This document shows, piece after piece, positions 56,579-64,000 of a DNA stretch of 64,000 bases. The stretch comes from Synechococcus sp. PROS-U-1 (GTDB lineage Bacteria > Cyanobacteriota > Cyanobacteriia > PCC-6307 > Cyanobiaceae). Location: positions 372,001 to 436,000 of the forward strand of contig NZ_CP047951.1 of assembly GCF_014279755.1 (NCBI RefSeq). The letters are read 5' to 3'. The translations under genes and the position numbers were made by a program. The notes under the pieces were generated by a model. It saw only the letters and a program-made list of their open reading frames with translations, had not been told where the DNA came from and ran no database searches. The stretch's first letter is position 1, and every line of letters begins with the position of its first letter.

Positions 56579-56695
56579 TCACTCGGCAGCGGTGATCACT
56601 CGACCAACAAGGACGATGAACACTGCGGGAAAAACGATTCCGGTGATGGGCACAAAAATCGCAGGCAGCCAGGCAGCAGCGAAATCTCCAGTCAT
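56579..56695 (-). CDS. psaI: Photosystem I reaction centre subunit VIII
   Basis: 38 residues: MTGDFAAAWLPAIFVPITG, then IVFPAVFIVLVGRVITAAE. One transmembrane helix with the WLPAIFVP motif of PsaI, which contacts PsaL at the trimer interface. Too short for most gene callers. ATG 56695 with GGTCCT-rich leader; the next gene psaL follows 43 bases later. The pairing and size make the call firm. Confidence 0.93.
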   Translation of the reverse strand: MTGDFAAAWLPAIFVPITGIVFPAVFIVLVGRVITAAE

Positions 56696-56785
56696 GTCGA
56701 GGCCAAAAGCTTCTCAGCTACTGTAAGGAGGTCCGATCTGACGGCCTGCTTTAGGTCGCGCCGGCGACATAAAAGTTCAATCCGC

Positions 56786-57253
56786 ATGCAGAACGTTCTC
56801 CTCCCTGGTGCCGTCGTCCTGCTCACGGTGGTGCTCTGGTTGCGCAGGAAACCGCTGAAGCCGATGCTCTCCAGCACCGATGCCAGTGGTGTTGCGCAGC
56901 TCAACCGTGCCCAGCTGGAACTGGTGATTGAGCCTGCCTCTTTGGGGTCTTCCCCTAATGATTCCCTGGAGGCCTGGACGGCACCAACCAGCGAGCTGGA
57001 GCGTCTTGCTTTGCAGCGTCGCCTGAAAAATGACATGGAGGCTGGCCCCGAGGAACGCTTGCAGGCCGTTCGTTTGGCTGCCCGATGGGGCCATCGTTCG
57101 GCGCTGCCCTTGCTGCGCCAAGCCCTGCGGGACAGTGATTCACGCGTGGTGGAAGAGGCCGCAGCCGCGATCGCTCCTTTTCGCTCTGCACCAGCTGCTG
57201 TCCCATCCCGTCAGCTCGCTCGGCCACCTCGCAATGTTTCGCGGATGCGATAA
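56786..57253 (+). CDS. HEAT-repeat-type small membrane-anchored protein
   Basis: 155 residues. N-terminal hydrophobic helix (LLPGAVVLLTVVLWL) for membrane anchoring, a linker, then helical HEAT/PBS-lyase-like repeats: EERLQAVRLAARWGHRSALPLLRQALRDSDSRVVEEAAAAI. Repeats of this kind scaffold protein complexes; in cyanobacteria related proteins assist phycobilisome or photosystem assembly, but the function here is unknown. Divergent from psaI. Its last 43 bases overlap the convergent GT2 gene. Confidence 0.75.
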   Translation: MQNVLLPGAVVLLTVVLWLRRKPLKPMLSSTDASGVAQLNRAQLELVIEPASLGSSPNDSLEAWTAPTSELERLALQRRLKNDMEAGPEERLQAVRLAARWGHRSALPLLRQALRDSDSRVVEEAAAAIAPFRSAPAAVPSRQLARPPRNVSRMR

Positions 57254-58173
57254 ATCGGCCTGCCCTGGCTTTCGTGATAGGTGCGGATCAGCAGTTCGCC
57301 CAGGAGCCCGAAACAGAAGAGCTGAATTCCAGCGAGCCCAAGAACGACGGCCAGCGTGAGCAGAGGGCGGTTGGCGATGTCTCCACCCATCACTTTGATC
57401 GCCAGTAAGTAGGTGCTGGCAATCAAGCTGGCGGCAATCGCGATCAACCCCCCGAAGCCGAACACGTACATCGGTCGGGTCAGAAATCGCTTCATGAACC
57501 AGACCGTGAGCAGATCCATCAACACGCGGAAGGTCCGGTCGATCCCGTATTTGCTGCTGCCGAACTGACGGGCGCGGTGGTTCACCTTCACTTCGGTGAT
57601 CCGTGCGCCCTCGATGAAGGCCAGGGCGGGAAGAAAGCGATGCAGCTCTCCATAGAGCCGCATGTCTGCCAGCACCTCCCGTCGATAGGCCTTCAGTGAG
57701 CAGCCGTAGTCATGGAGCCTCACGCCGGTCACCCGTCCGATCAAACGGTTGGCCAGTCGGGAGGGCAGTTTGCGTTGAAGCGCGGCGTCCTGTCGCTGAT
57801 GGCGCCAGCCACTCACGAGGTCATATCCCTCTCGCAATTTGGCCAACAGCATGGGGATGTCGGCTGGATCGTTCTGAAGATCTCCATCCAGGCTGACGAT
57901 GACCTCTCCGCGAGCCACGTCAAACCCTGCTGCCATGGCTGCGGTTTGGCCGTAGTTCTTGCGCAGCAGCACGGCCACCACTTCAGGCACGTCGCTGCTG
58001 ACTTCTGCCAGCACCCCTGCGGTGCGGTCGCTCGATCCATCGTCGACAAGGACCAGTTCAAATGTCTCACCGGCTGGACGCAGTGCCGAGATGAGCTGGT
58101 TAACCAGATGCGGGAGGCTTTCCTCTTCGTTGTACAGCGGCACCACCACCGAGAGATCCAGGGGTGCACTCAT
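57211..58173 (-). CDS. GT2 glycosyltransferase, dolichol-phosphate-mannose synthase/GtrB-like
   Basis: 320 residues. GT-A catalytic domain: LDLSVVVPLYNEEESLPHLVNQL, LVLVDDGSSDRTAGVL, NYGQTAAMAAGFDVARGEVIVSLDGDLQNDPADIP, LHDYGCSLKAYRREVL. Two C-terminal transmembrane helices (GGLIAIAASLIASTYLLAIKV; LLTLAVVLGLAGIQLFCFGLLGELLI) anchor it, as in undecaprenyl-phosphate glucosyl transferases. It probably loads a lipid carrier for surface glycan modification. The 3' end overlaps the HEAT gene. Confidence 0.92.
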   Translation of the reverse strand: MSAPLDLSVVVPLYNEEESLPHLVNQLISALRPAGETFELVLVDDGSSDRTAGVLAEVSSDVPEVVAVLLRKNYGQTAAMAAGFDVARGEVIVSLDGDLQNDPADIPMLLAKLREGYDLVSGWRHQRQDAALQRKLPSRLANRLIGRVTGVRLHDYGCSLKAYRREVLADMRLYGELHRFLPALAFIEGARITEVKVNHRARQFGSSKYGIDRTFRVLMDLLTVWFMKRFLTRPMYVFGFGGLIAIAASLIASTYLLAIKVMGGDIANRPLLTLAVVLGLAGIQLFCFGLLGELLIRTYHESQGRPIYRIRETLRGGRAS

Positions 58174-58233
58174 GCCGGTCGCGCTGCGAGTCGCTCAACT
58201 TAAGCAGGGTCCATGCCGATCCGGCTGACTGCA

Positions 58234-58962
58234 TCAGGAGAGATGGGATCCGTCATGGCAACGAACCACACGGCCTGCTCTGCGAAATTCAGCCCGGTAA
58301 TGCTTTGCGACTGGATGTTGGTCGCGGGTGTGAAGGCTGTCGATGCCGATTCCATTGCGCCCATGGGCTTGGCCTGAGCTGTGGCGATAGCGGCCATCGC
58401 CGAGATGCAGGCCGACGTGGGTGCAGCGCTGGCGTGTGCCGAAAAACAGCAGATCCCCTGGTCGCAGCAGGTCGTGTTGGTCAGGGCATGCAGCAATTGG
58501 TTGGCAGAACCGCTCCTGCTGATAGGCGTCTCGAGGAATCCAAATGCCCTGGCTGGCGAAGGCCATTTGCATCAGACCAGAACAATCCATGTCTGGCTCG
58601 GTGGTTCCGCCCCATAGATAAACATTGGGATGTTGCTCGGCGGTTTCGCTCCAGGCGAGCACGCCAGGAAGCTTCCGTTCAATCTCCGACGCGCTCAGCT
58701 GCGATGGTCGCCAGGGTGAGCATTGCTCAGCTCGCCCCAGGACAGCCTGGAGGTCCAACCAGCAGCGGTAACCATCCTCCAGCAGCTGCACGGCGATCCT
58801 GTTGCGCTGCTTCTCCAGGATGCGAAAGCGGCGCCCACGGCAGGCCTGCGTTGTCAGACTTTCGCTATCAGGTCTCGCGTAACCATTGACGTTTCCGCAC
58901 AGCTGCCAGCAGGAGCCTGTCTGAATCAGGTCTGGGGCCAGCAGGGTGCCTAACGTCGCCAT
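58234..58962 (-). CDS. NlpC/P60 family peptidase (C40) with N-terminal SH3-like region
   Basis: 242 residues. N-terminal ~70 residues look SH3-like (RRFRILEKQRNRIAVQLLEDGYRCWLDL), binding cell wall. Catalytic domain: MDCSGLMQMAF with Cys127, GDLLFFGT, THVGLHLGDGRYRHSSG with His182, typical of gamma-D-Glu-diamino acid endopeptidases acting on peptidoglycan. No clear signal peptide, so export needs care; the start ATG 58962 may be internal. Divergent from the beta-lactamase-like gene with 17 bases between starts. Confidence 0.88.
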   Translation of the reverse strand: MATLGTLLAPDLIQTGSCWQLCGNVNGYARPDSESLTTQACRGRRFRILEKQRNRIAVQLLEDGYRCWLDLQAVLGRAEQCSPWRPSQLSASEIERKLPGVLAWSETAEQHPNVYLWGGTTEPDMDCSGLMQMAFASQGIWIPRDAYQQERFCQPIAACPDQHDLLRPGDLLFFGTRQRCTHVGLHLGDGRYRHSSGQAHGRNGIGIDSLHTRDQHPVAKHYRAEFRRAGRVVRCHDGSHLS

Positions 58963-58979
58963 GGCCCAATCGAATCGCT

Positions 58980-59891
58980 ATGGCGTTCTACCGTCCCGAT
59001 CCCGCAATGGCGGCTCGGCTTGAGACGGCACTCGATGCGCTCGATGCAGACGGCCGTCCGGGGCTGCGCAACAGTCTGGCGATCACTTGGGTGCGGTACG
59101 ACGATGCTGTACCGGAGGCTGGGCAGGGCAGCGGCGCCTCCTGGAATCAGGACCGGATCCTCTATCCGGCCAGCGTGGTCAAGCTGTTTTATGCCGTCGC
59201 CGTCGAGCAGTGGCTGCAGCGTGATCTGATCCAGGACGGTGACGAACTTCGACGCGCCGTGCGCGACATGATTGCCGACTCCAGCAACGATGCCACTGGG
59301 CTCGTGGTTGATCTGCTGACGGGCACCACAAGTGGCCCAGTCCTTCACGGCGAGCGCTGGGAGCTTTGGACCCAGCAGCGTCGTTTGATTAATGCCTGGT
59401 TGCAGAGCTTGGCCTGGCCGGAACTTGAGGCGGTGAATTGCTGTCAGAAGACCTGGGGAGATGGTCCCTACGGCCGCGACAAAATGTTTTATGCGGCAGA
59501 CAACAGCAACCGCAATGGGTTGTCCACCGCCGCTACAGCCCGCATGTTGGAGGCGGTCATGACAGGTTCGGTGGTGTCGCCGCCGGCATGTCGTCGGCTG
59601 CAAGCTCTGTTGCATCGCTCACTGGATCAGCAGCAGCGCCGTGCCGATCCTGAGAACCAGGTGGATGGCTTCCTTGGCGATGGTCTGCCCGAGGGAACGC
59701 AACTGTGGAGCAAGGCTGGCTGGATGAGCCAGGCCCGACACGATGCAGCTTGGTTTCAGGGATCCGATCAACCACCCATGCTTTTGGTGGTTTATTCAAA
59801 TGGGCCCGATCGAGCCCGCGATGAAACCCTGCTGCCTGAATTAGCGAAGGCGCTCAGCAGTTACACCAACGATGAAGATGAGGTGCTGTGA
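58980..59891 (+). CDS. Class-A beta-lactamase-like serine hydrolase
   Basis: 303 residues. Serine-hydrolase motifs of the DD-peptidase/beta-lactamase fold: SVVK at 65-68 (SxxK), SSNDATG at ~101 (SxN/SDN), and LWSKAGW at ~240 (KxG). No signal peptide is evident. Likely a peptidoglycan-related peptidase or esterase rather than a resistance enzyme, as it lacks a clear Glu166-type omega loop in view. Paired with NlpC/P60 back to back (17 bases), so they share a control region. ATG at 58980; ends in an acidic tail. Confidence 0.85.
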   Translation: MAFYRPDPAMAARLETALDALDADGRPGLRNSLAITWVRYDDAVPEAGQGSGASWNQDRILYPASVVKLFYAVAVEQWLQRDLIQDGDELRRAVRDMIADSSNDATGLVVDLLTGTTSGPVLHGERWELWTQQRRLINAWLQSLAWPELEAVNCCQKTWGDGPYGRDKMFYAADNSNRNGLSTAATARMLEAVMTGSVVSPPACRRLQALLHRSLDQQQRRADPENQVDGFLGDGLPEGTQLWSKAGWMSQARHDAAWFQGSDQPPMLLVVYSNGPDRARDETLLPELAKALSSYTNDEDEVL

Positions 59892-60272
59892 TTGGATGAT
59901 TTGGCATTTCAGAAGTTGTTCTGTCGACAACTTCATGTGCTTGGGGCTAAGAAGGCCTTTGTGAGTTGTTGAAAATAGTTGAACCAAATCATGCAAAAAA
60001 ACGGCATTTATGATGAGATTCTCTTGGCGTAGTCGCAATGCTTCTTGGAATGTCTCGATGGTGTAAGCCACCGTTTCAAGAAGCTCTTTGATGGGTTAAA
60101 GATTGTTTTATTGTGGCTAATCCGTATGGTGATGGCAGGTTGTGGAGGCGCCTTGAGGCTTGCGTGAAGGGGATTAAAACAATCGCGATGGAATCGGCTT
60201 TGTATGAAGTGTCTCCATTTTGATAAAGATAGTTCGCTTGTCTATGGGCGGATGCGATTGGAGTTATTATAT
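59892..60272 (-). other. AT-rich gap with a weak 76-codon frame
   Basis: 381 bases. A minus-strand frame from a GTG at 60071 to 59841 (begins AYTIETFQEALRL) overlaps the end of the upstream gene and has no ribosome-binding site, so I do not call it a gene; it may be a remnant. No terminator with U tract is clear. Composition is strikingly lower in GC than 58-59.9 kb. Confidence 0.5.
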
Positions 60273-60998
60273 TTAGTATCCAAATAAATTGTAGTCTCTT
60301 TCGTAAAAAGCTTGAAATTCTTGAAATAGTGAAGATGATTTAATTGCTTTCTGTTCGGCTTTGATCGATTGGTCTGGGCCTTGATCGGTGCGCGTGGCAT
60401 TCGAGTCTTTTGATCTCAGTGGGGCTGAAAAGTTCCACTTCGTCTGCAGGTTCTGCCAGTCTGAACTGAAATTTTCAAGTTTGATGATTGAATAAGAGTA
60501 GATGTCTGGATGCGACCCGAAATCGGCGAATAGATGCTGAGGCCAGAAATGAGCGGATTGAAAATGATTTGCGAAGCAGTTCGGCGTGTCTGTTACGTGT
60601 TGAAGAAATCGTTCTAGATATTCTGTCAATGACGAATTGCCAACATCTAAAAATCTCTTGTCATTGCGCTGGAGTTTTCGTTTGTATTCCGATGTGAACC
60701 TGCTCCATGGATCTCTCACGCTGCTGATAAAATGCAAGGATCGAATTTTTTTGATTCCCAGCCTTGCGATGACTTGGGATATGCATAAGTGGTCGAGTTC
60801 CAAAATTTTGGGTTCATGTGAGACTTTGTTGGCACTTTTCGGCTTATATATTCCATAGAGATTCTCCATGTCGCATTGATTGTACGATAAATTTTCTAAT
60901 TTTGTGAGATCAGAATGGTAGAGCGCGCTATTGATCGATGTGCCACCGCATCTTGGGTTATGAACATGAAAAAAATTGAGTTTAGAAATTAAGGGCAT
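60273..60998 (-). CDS. Sulfotransferase family protein
   Basis: 241 residues. FFHVHNPRCGGTSINSAL holds the PAPS 5'-phosphosulfate loop and FISSVRDPWSRFTSEYKRKL the 3'-phosphate site; the rest is helical. Related in motif, not closely in sequence, to the sulfotransferases at 34.3 and 9.4 kb. AT-rich with many AAA/AAT codons, unlike core genes nearby. Follows a glycosyltransferase by ~111 bases on the same strand, suggesting sulfation of a surface glycan. ATG 60998. Confidence 0.8.
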   Translation of the reverse strand: MPLISKLNFFHVHNPRCGGTSINSALYHSDLTKLENLSYNQCDMENLYGIYKPKSANKVSHEPKILELDHLCISQVIARLGIKKIRSLHFISSVRDPWSRFTSEYKRKLQRNDKRFLDVGNSSLTEYLERFLQHVTDTPNCFANHFQSAHFWPQHLFADFGSHPDIYSYSIIKLENFSSDWQNLQTKWNFSAPLRSKDSNATRTDQGPDQSIKAEQKAIKSSSLFQEFQAFYERDYNLFGY

Positions 60999-61109
60999 CT
61001 GATCTCTGAATTCTTAAAGCACTCAATGCTCTTAAGTCTACATCAGGAGGTTTGGCGGAGTATCTAAGGCTCGCAGCAATATTCATTCTTGTATTTGTGT
61101 GTTCACTTG

Positions 61110-62240
61110 CTAGGCAATTATGAATGATTTTATGGCAGCTATGTTTGAGCTTAAGAGCTCTTGCCTGTATTCTTGGACTCTCCTTTTGATATTGAAGTTT
61201 TCCAGTAATGTTGTGTTTAGGAACTTAAGTATGGCTTCATTGATTGTTTCCCCTGAATAGGAAAGACCTCGTTTTTCTAGGCCATAGATTGCTGCTAATG
61301 ATGAGCTGGTGATGACAGGTTTTCCAAAAGTAATGGCACTGGGCAGTGCGGATGTGATTTTTTTCTCGGCATAGCCTGGGCCTGGTAAGACCAAGACAGC
61401 ATCTGATTCGACAATGGCTCGATAATACATGCCGTATTTGACTCGATTGGAATCAGAGCTGATTTTTGCAAATTCAAAATTGCTTTCGAGATTTTTTTCC
61501 TGAACCAAGTCGATCAGAGCTGTTCTGTCTTTCCCCCCGCCGGCAATTGTAAATAAAATGCTTTTCCGGGCAGCGCTAGGTAGTCGATCTAAATAGTCAG
61601 TTAAAGCTTCATAATTTCTGGACTGAAAGTTTACTCCTCCAAGAATGGCGAATTTGTAAGGGCGGCTCTGAGATGATGGCCCAAGATTTTCTTGGCTTAG
61701 AGGTAGTTGTTTTGGCTTGAAAATTGAATGGACAATCTTACTTTCTAGCTGTAATTCTTTTTGCAAGGAGTCGCCCACATGTTCGGCGAGAACGATGGGG
61801 GAGGATTGGTGATCCGCTTTCCAGAACCTGGAGACAAGCTTGTTTTTTAATTTATCAATATTGTGAATAATTCCTGTTACTTTGATCCCGTTGCTCTGTA
61901 TTTTTTTGGCTAAGTTGATGCTCCATTCGTTTTGAAGTGTCAAGAAGATTGCATGCTCAATTCCGTCCGATTTCAGCTCTTTTAGGAATCTCTCCTGAGC
62001 GGCACCTTTAAGGAGTCTACGGTAAATAATATCGTAATTTTTATTTTTGACACTCTGGCCTTTCGGATTCTGTTTGCCGTTGTAGGCATGGAAGACATCG
62101 CCTTTGGAGGAAAGGGATCCTGGATGTAGCCAGACCTTGGCGTCATAGCCAAGGCTTAGGATGGCGTCCACGAATGGAGGAGCAAGTTCTTCGTGGACTG
62201 CTCCCATTTGTATCAGGGCGATTCGTTTTTTTGTTGCCAT
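61110..62240 (-). CDS. Glycosyltransferase-like protein (GT-B fold)
   Basis: 376 residues. Two Rossmann-like halves: ALIQMGAVHEELAPPFVDAI at the start, then KFAILGGVNFQSRNYEALTDYL, ILFTIAGGGKDRTALIDLV and VLVLPGPGYAEKKITSALPSAITFGKPVITSSS, consistent with GT-B/GT4-like transferases though divergent and lacking the strict EX7E pattern. No signal peptide. AT-rich. Groups with the sulfotransferase downstream. Exact sugar unknown. Confidence 0.7.
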   Translation of the reverse strand: MATKKRIALIQMGAVHEELAPPFVDAILSLGYDAKVWLHPGSLSSKGDVFHAYNGKQNPKGQSVKNKNYDIIYRRLLKGAAQERFLKELKSDGIEHAIFLTLQNEWSINLAKKIQSNGIKVTGIIHNIDKLKNKLVSRFWKADHQSSPIVLAEHVGDSLQKELQLESKIVHSIFKPKQLPLSQENLGPSSQSRPYKFAILGGVNFQSRNYEALTDYLDRLPSAARKSILFTIAGGGKDRTALIDLVQEKNLESNFEFAKISSDSNRVKYGMYYRAIVESDAVLVLPGPGYAEKKITSALPSAITFGKPVITSSSLAAIYGLEKRGLSYSGETINEAILKFLNTTLLENFNIKRRVQEYRQELLSSNIAAIKSFIIA

Positions 62241-62757
62241 AAAAAATAAGATTAATCCGCTCGTTTTTGTAATTCTAACACCTTGAAGTTGTGATCAAAT
62301 CAAGATGATCTCGCTGGATTGCTTCTCTGGTAAGGGTTTGATGCTGTGGTGGATTGCGTGTCGGGAGGAAATAGTGAGGTCTTGTAAGGGGTGTGTGGCT
62401 AAGAAAAGGAGTGATATTCACGTTTTGTTGATCATTCAATGGATTGAAGCTTTCGCTTGTGGGTATGGTTGCGATGCTTCGAAGGATTCATCTATCACAA
62501 GGCGTCTGGGATTTTAGATCTTTCGAATCCATGATAATTCTCTCGATGTCGTTATTGTTTTCCCGCTGCCTGCGACACCTGTTGATGTTGATTGGTTGAT
62601 TTCAAAACACATTCCAAAATGCTTGGCATTTTTGATCCCAGCTTCCTTTCCTGCGCCCGCCATGTGCTGTTTGGGCTATCAGCTGATCAAGCATTGATGT
62701 GAACCTGGCTGATCACCAAGGTTCAGGGGTGAAAACCCTGACAGGACATGTTTTGAA
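62241..62757. other. Intergenic region before tRNA-Ser
   Basis: 517 bases, AT-rich. A 70-codon plus-strand frame at 62305-62517 has no family features or ribosome-binding site and is rejected as a gene. At its end lies an inverted repeat (62701-62724) followed by a hairpin; see separate entry. I see no other structure. Confidence 0.6.
62701..62740. repeat. Inverted repeat and adjacent hairpin
   Basis: A 24-base imperfect palindrome (62701-62724; outer six bases GAACCT / AGGTTC perfect, two mismatches, centre TGATCA) is followed by CAGGG-7 bases-CCCTG (62724-62740). Could be an operator, processing signal or tRNA-associated element. Confidence 0.6.
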
Positions 62758-62846
62758 CGGAGAGGGAGGGATTCGAACCCTCGACAGAAGTTGCCTCCTG
62801 TAACTCCTTAGCAGGGAGCCGCTTTCAACCACTCAGCCACCTCTCC
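62758..62846 (-). tRNA. tRNA-Ser (anticodon GCT)
   Basis: Class II tRNA, 89 bases. Acceptor GGAGAGG / CCTCTCC with discriminator G at 62758, anticodon loop CTGCTAA (anticodon GCT, reading AGC/AGU), long variable arm, and T loop with GGTTCGAATCC. No encoded CCA. Confidence 0.95.
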
Positions 62847-62883
62847 AGCGGCGCTCCTAGAGTACCAAGTGGTGGGCAGATGG

Positions 62884-64000
62884 TCAGATTTCCACCCGAG
62901 GCAAGCGTCGTTTGAAACCACAGAGGATCTCCCAGGGGATTGAACCGCAGCAGTTGCTCCAGTCCTGAGGGCTTATTTCGAGATCCCCGTCACGTCCCAG
63001 CAGAGTGACGATGTTTCCTTCTTCAAGTTCGGGGGCGTTGGTGGCATCCAGCACGAGCTGATCCATGGTGATCGCTCCCACTTGTGGGAGCGGTCGATTT
63101 CGATGGAGGGCATGGATCTGTCCGCTGAGGGACCGCAAAACACCATCGGCATAGCCCAGTCCCACCACTGCTAGGCGGGATGGTCGTTTTGTGATGAAGC
63201 GATGGCCATAGCTGACGCCTGTCCCGGCAGGGACAGTGCGGATGAGGCTGACACGGGCGCGTACGGCCAGGGCGGGTTGCAGTGGAATGACGTTGCTCAG
63301 ATGGCTTGCGGGAGCATGGCCGTACAAGGCAAGGCCAACGCGCACGAGGTCGTGGTGCAGCTCACGATTGAGCAAGGTTCCCGCGGAATTGGCCAGATGG
63401 CGGGTGATGCTGTCGCCCGCTTGTGGCACGGCCGACAGCATGCTGACGAAGCGATCCTGCTGGAGGCTTGTCAGGGCATCGTCCGGTTCGTCTGCACAGG
63501 CCAGATGGCTGTAGATGCCCGCCAGATTGAGGTGTTTCAGCCTCTGCATGCCCGTCGCGGTCTGATGGCTGTCGCTGAGGGAGCAGCCCAGCCGTGCCAT
63601 GCCGGTGTCGATCTTCAGCTGCACGTCGAAACGTCGACCACTGTCGGCTGCGACCGCATTACAGAGCTGAGCATCTTTCAGACTGCTCAGGGTGGGCATT
63701 AACCGCCAGTGCAGGCAGGTGCGTAGGTCGTCCGGTTCGTTCAGGTTGCTCAACAGCAGTACCGGCGCCTCCAGACCGGCCCGTCGGAGTTCAAGACCTT
63801 CCTGCAGCGTCGCCACACCAAGGCTGGACGCTCCCCCTTGAAGCGCTGCACGCGCAACGGTTTCAGCGCCATGGCCATAGCCATCGGCCTTCACCACCGC
63901 CATCAGTAGGGTGCGAGGGCCGAGGTGCTGGCAAAGAGCCCTGGCGTTGGCCCGAATCGCTGCTGGTGAGACTTCCACCCAGGCACGCTGACGTGGATTC
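62884..64000 (-). CDS. alr: Alanine racemase (5' end outside window)
   Basis: The frame is open to the window edge; a GTG at 63978 is possible, but residues before it (NPRQRAW) look family-like, so the true start lies beyond 64000. Makes D-alanine for peptidoglycan. Catalytic Lys in MAVVKADGYGHGAETVA (PLP), catalytic Tyr in GVSYGHRFI; C-terminal beta domain ends with GFKRRLPRVEI. Upstream of tRNA-Ser on the same strand. Confidence 0.93.
   Translation of the reverse strand, partial: NPRQRAWVEVSPAAIRANARALCQHLGPRTLLMAVVKADGYGHGAETVARAALQGGASSLGVATLQEGLELRRAGLEAPVLLLSNLNEPDDLRTCLHWRLMPTLSSLKDAQLCNAVAADSGRRFDVQLKIDTGMARLGCSLSDSHQTATGMQRLKHLNLAGIYSHLACADEPDDALTSLQQDRFVSMLSAVPQAGDSITRHLANSAGTLLNRELHHDLVRVGLALYGHAPASHLSNVIPLQPALAVRARVSLIRTVPAGTGVSYGHRFITKRPSRLAVVGLGYADGVLRSLSGQIHALHRNRPLPQVGAITMDQLVLDATNAPELEEGNIVTLLGRDGDLEISPQDWSNCCGSIPWEILCGFKRRLPRVEI

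Noticed and set aside
62305-62517. 70-codon plus-strand frame
   Set aside because: No ribosome-binding site, Cys-rich random composition in an AT-rich gap.

Overview
The window is a compact, moderately high-GC cyanobacterial chromosome segment. It carries psaA-psaB, psaI-psaL and a psbA (D1) gene, ferredoxin-dependent glutamate synthase, an MPBQ-type quinone methyltransferase, LL-diaminopimelate aminotransferase and an RNase E ending in the cyanobacterial RRRRRRSSA tail. Short intergenic gaps and the gene content point to a marine unicellular Synechococcus (picocyanobacterial lineage). No phage, insertion sequence, CRISPR array or classic defence system is visible.

Layout. 1-1.6 kb: end of ftsH, a KDPG-aldolase-like gene and a basic-tailed small protein, convergent with a minus-strand run (broken glycan-type gene, Asp/Asn hydroxylase-like, DUF985 cupin, aroC). 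5-9.4 kb: DUF2252 gene, psbA encoding the Glu130 (high-light, D1:2) protein, and, divergent from psbA, the radical-SAM gene known as the PSII high-light acclimation protein. 9.4-13.8 kb: minus-strand set dapL-clpS-CPBP protease-TPR/sulfotransferase. 13.9-19.4 kb: radical-SAM/DUF2344, rne, rnhB. 19.3-22.4 kb: DUF1997, pheA, quinone methyltransferase, LON-domain protein. 22.4-27.2 kb: str operon rpsL-rpsG-fusA-tufA-rpsJ on the minus strand with hairpins before and after rpsJ. 27.2-34.3 kb: IscA-like gene, NAGPA-type glycosidase, glutamate synthase, YciI. 34.3-38.2 kb: sulfotransferase and a 1064-residue multidomain glycosyltransferase, AT-richer than the surroundings. 38.3-44 kb: lipA, tRNA-Pro(CGG), small secreted protein, a frameshifted CsgG-family gene, cbiG-cobJ fusion, and a secreted protein with an Glu-Thr repeat. 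44.4-48.9 kb: psaA-psaB. 49-56 kb: AraC-type regulator, RTX-like protein, DUF3598 protein, bicupin, RND exporter. 56-57 kb: psaL and psaI (the 38-residue psaI is easy to miss). 57-60 kb: HEAT protein, GT2, NlpC/P60 and class-A beta-lactamase-like enzymes. 60-62.3 kb: a second AT-rich sulfotransferase/glycosyltransferase block. 62.7-64 kb: tRNA-Ser(GCT) and alr, cut at its 5' end by the window.

Themes. Photosynthesis genes are spread as separate units with their own terminators and structured leaders. Three AT-rich patches each hold a PAPS-type sulfotransferase, two with glycosyltransferases, which suggests a recently diversified sulfated cell-surface glycan repertoire. The strongest oddities are a CsgG-family gene whose conserved C-terminus lies in the -1 frame after a C AAA AAG slippery site, a glycan-type gene interrupted by one in-frame TAG, and a psbA leader with two tight hairpins (one capped by UUCG) and no visible Shine-Dalgarno. 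I did not find a convincing, wholly new multi-gene system; most of the window is core genome.
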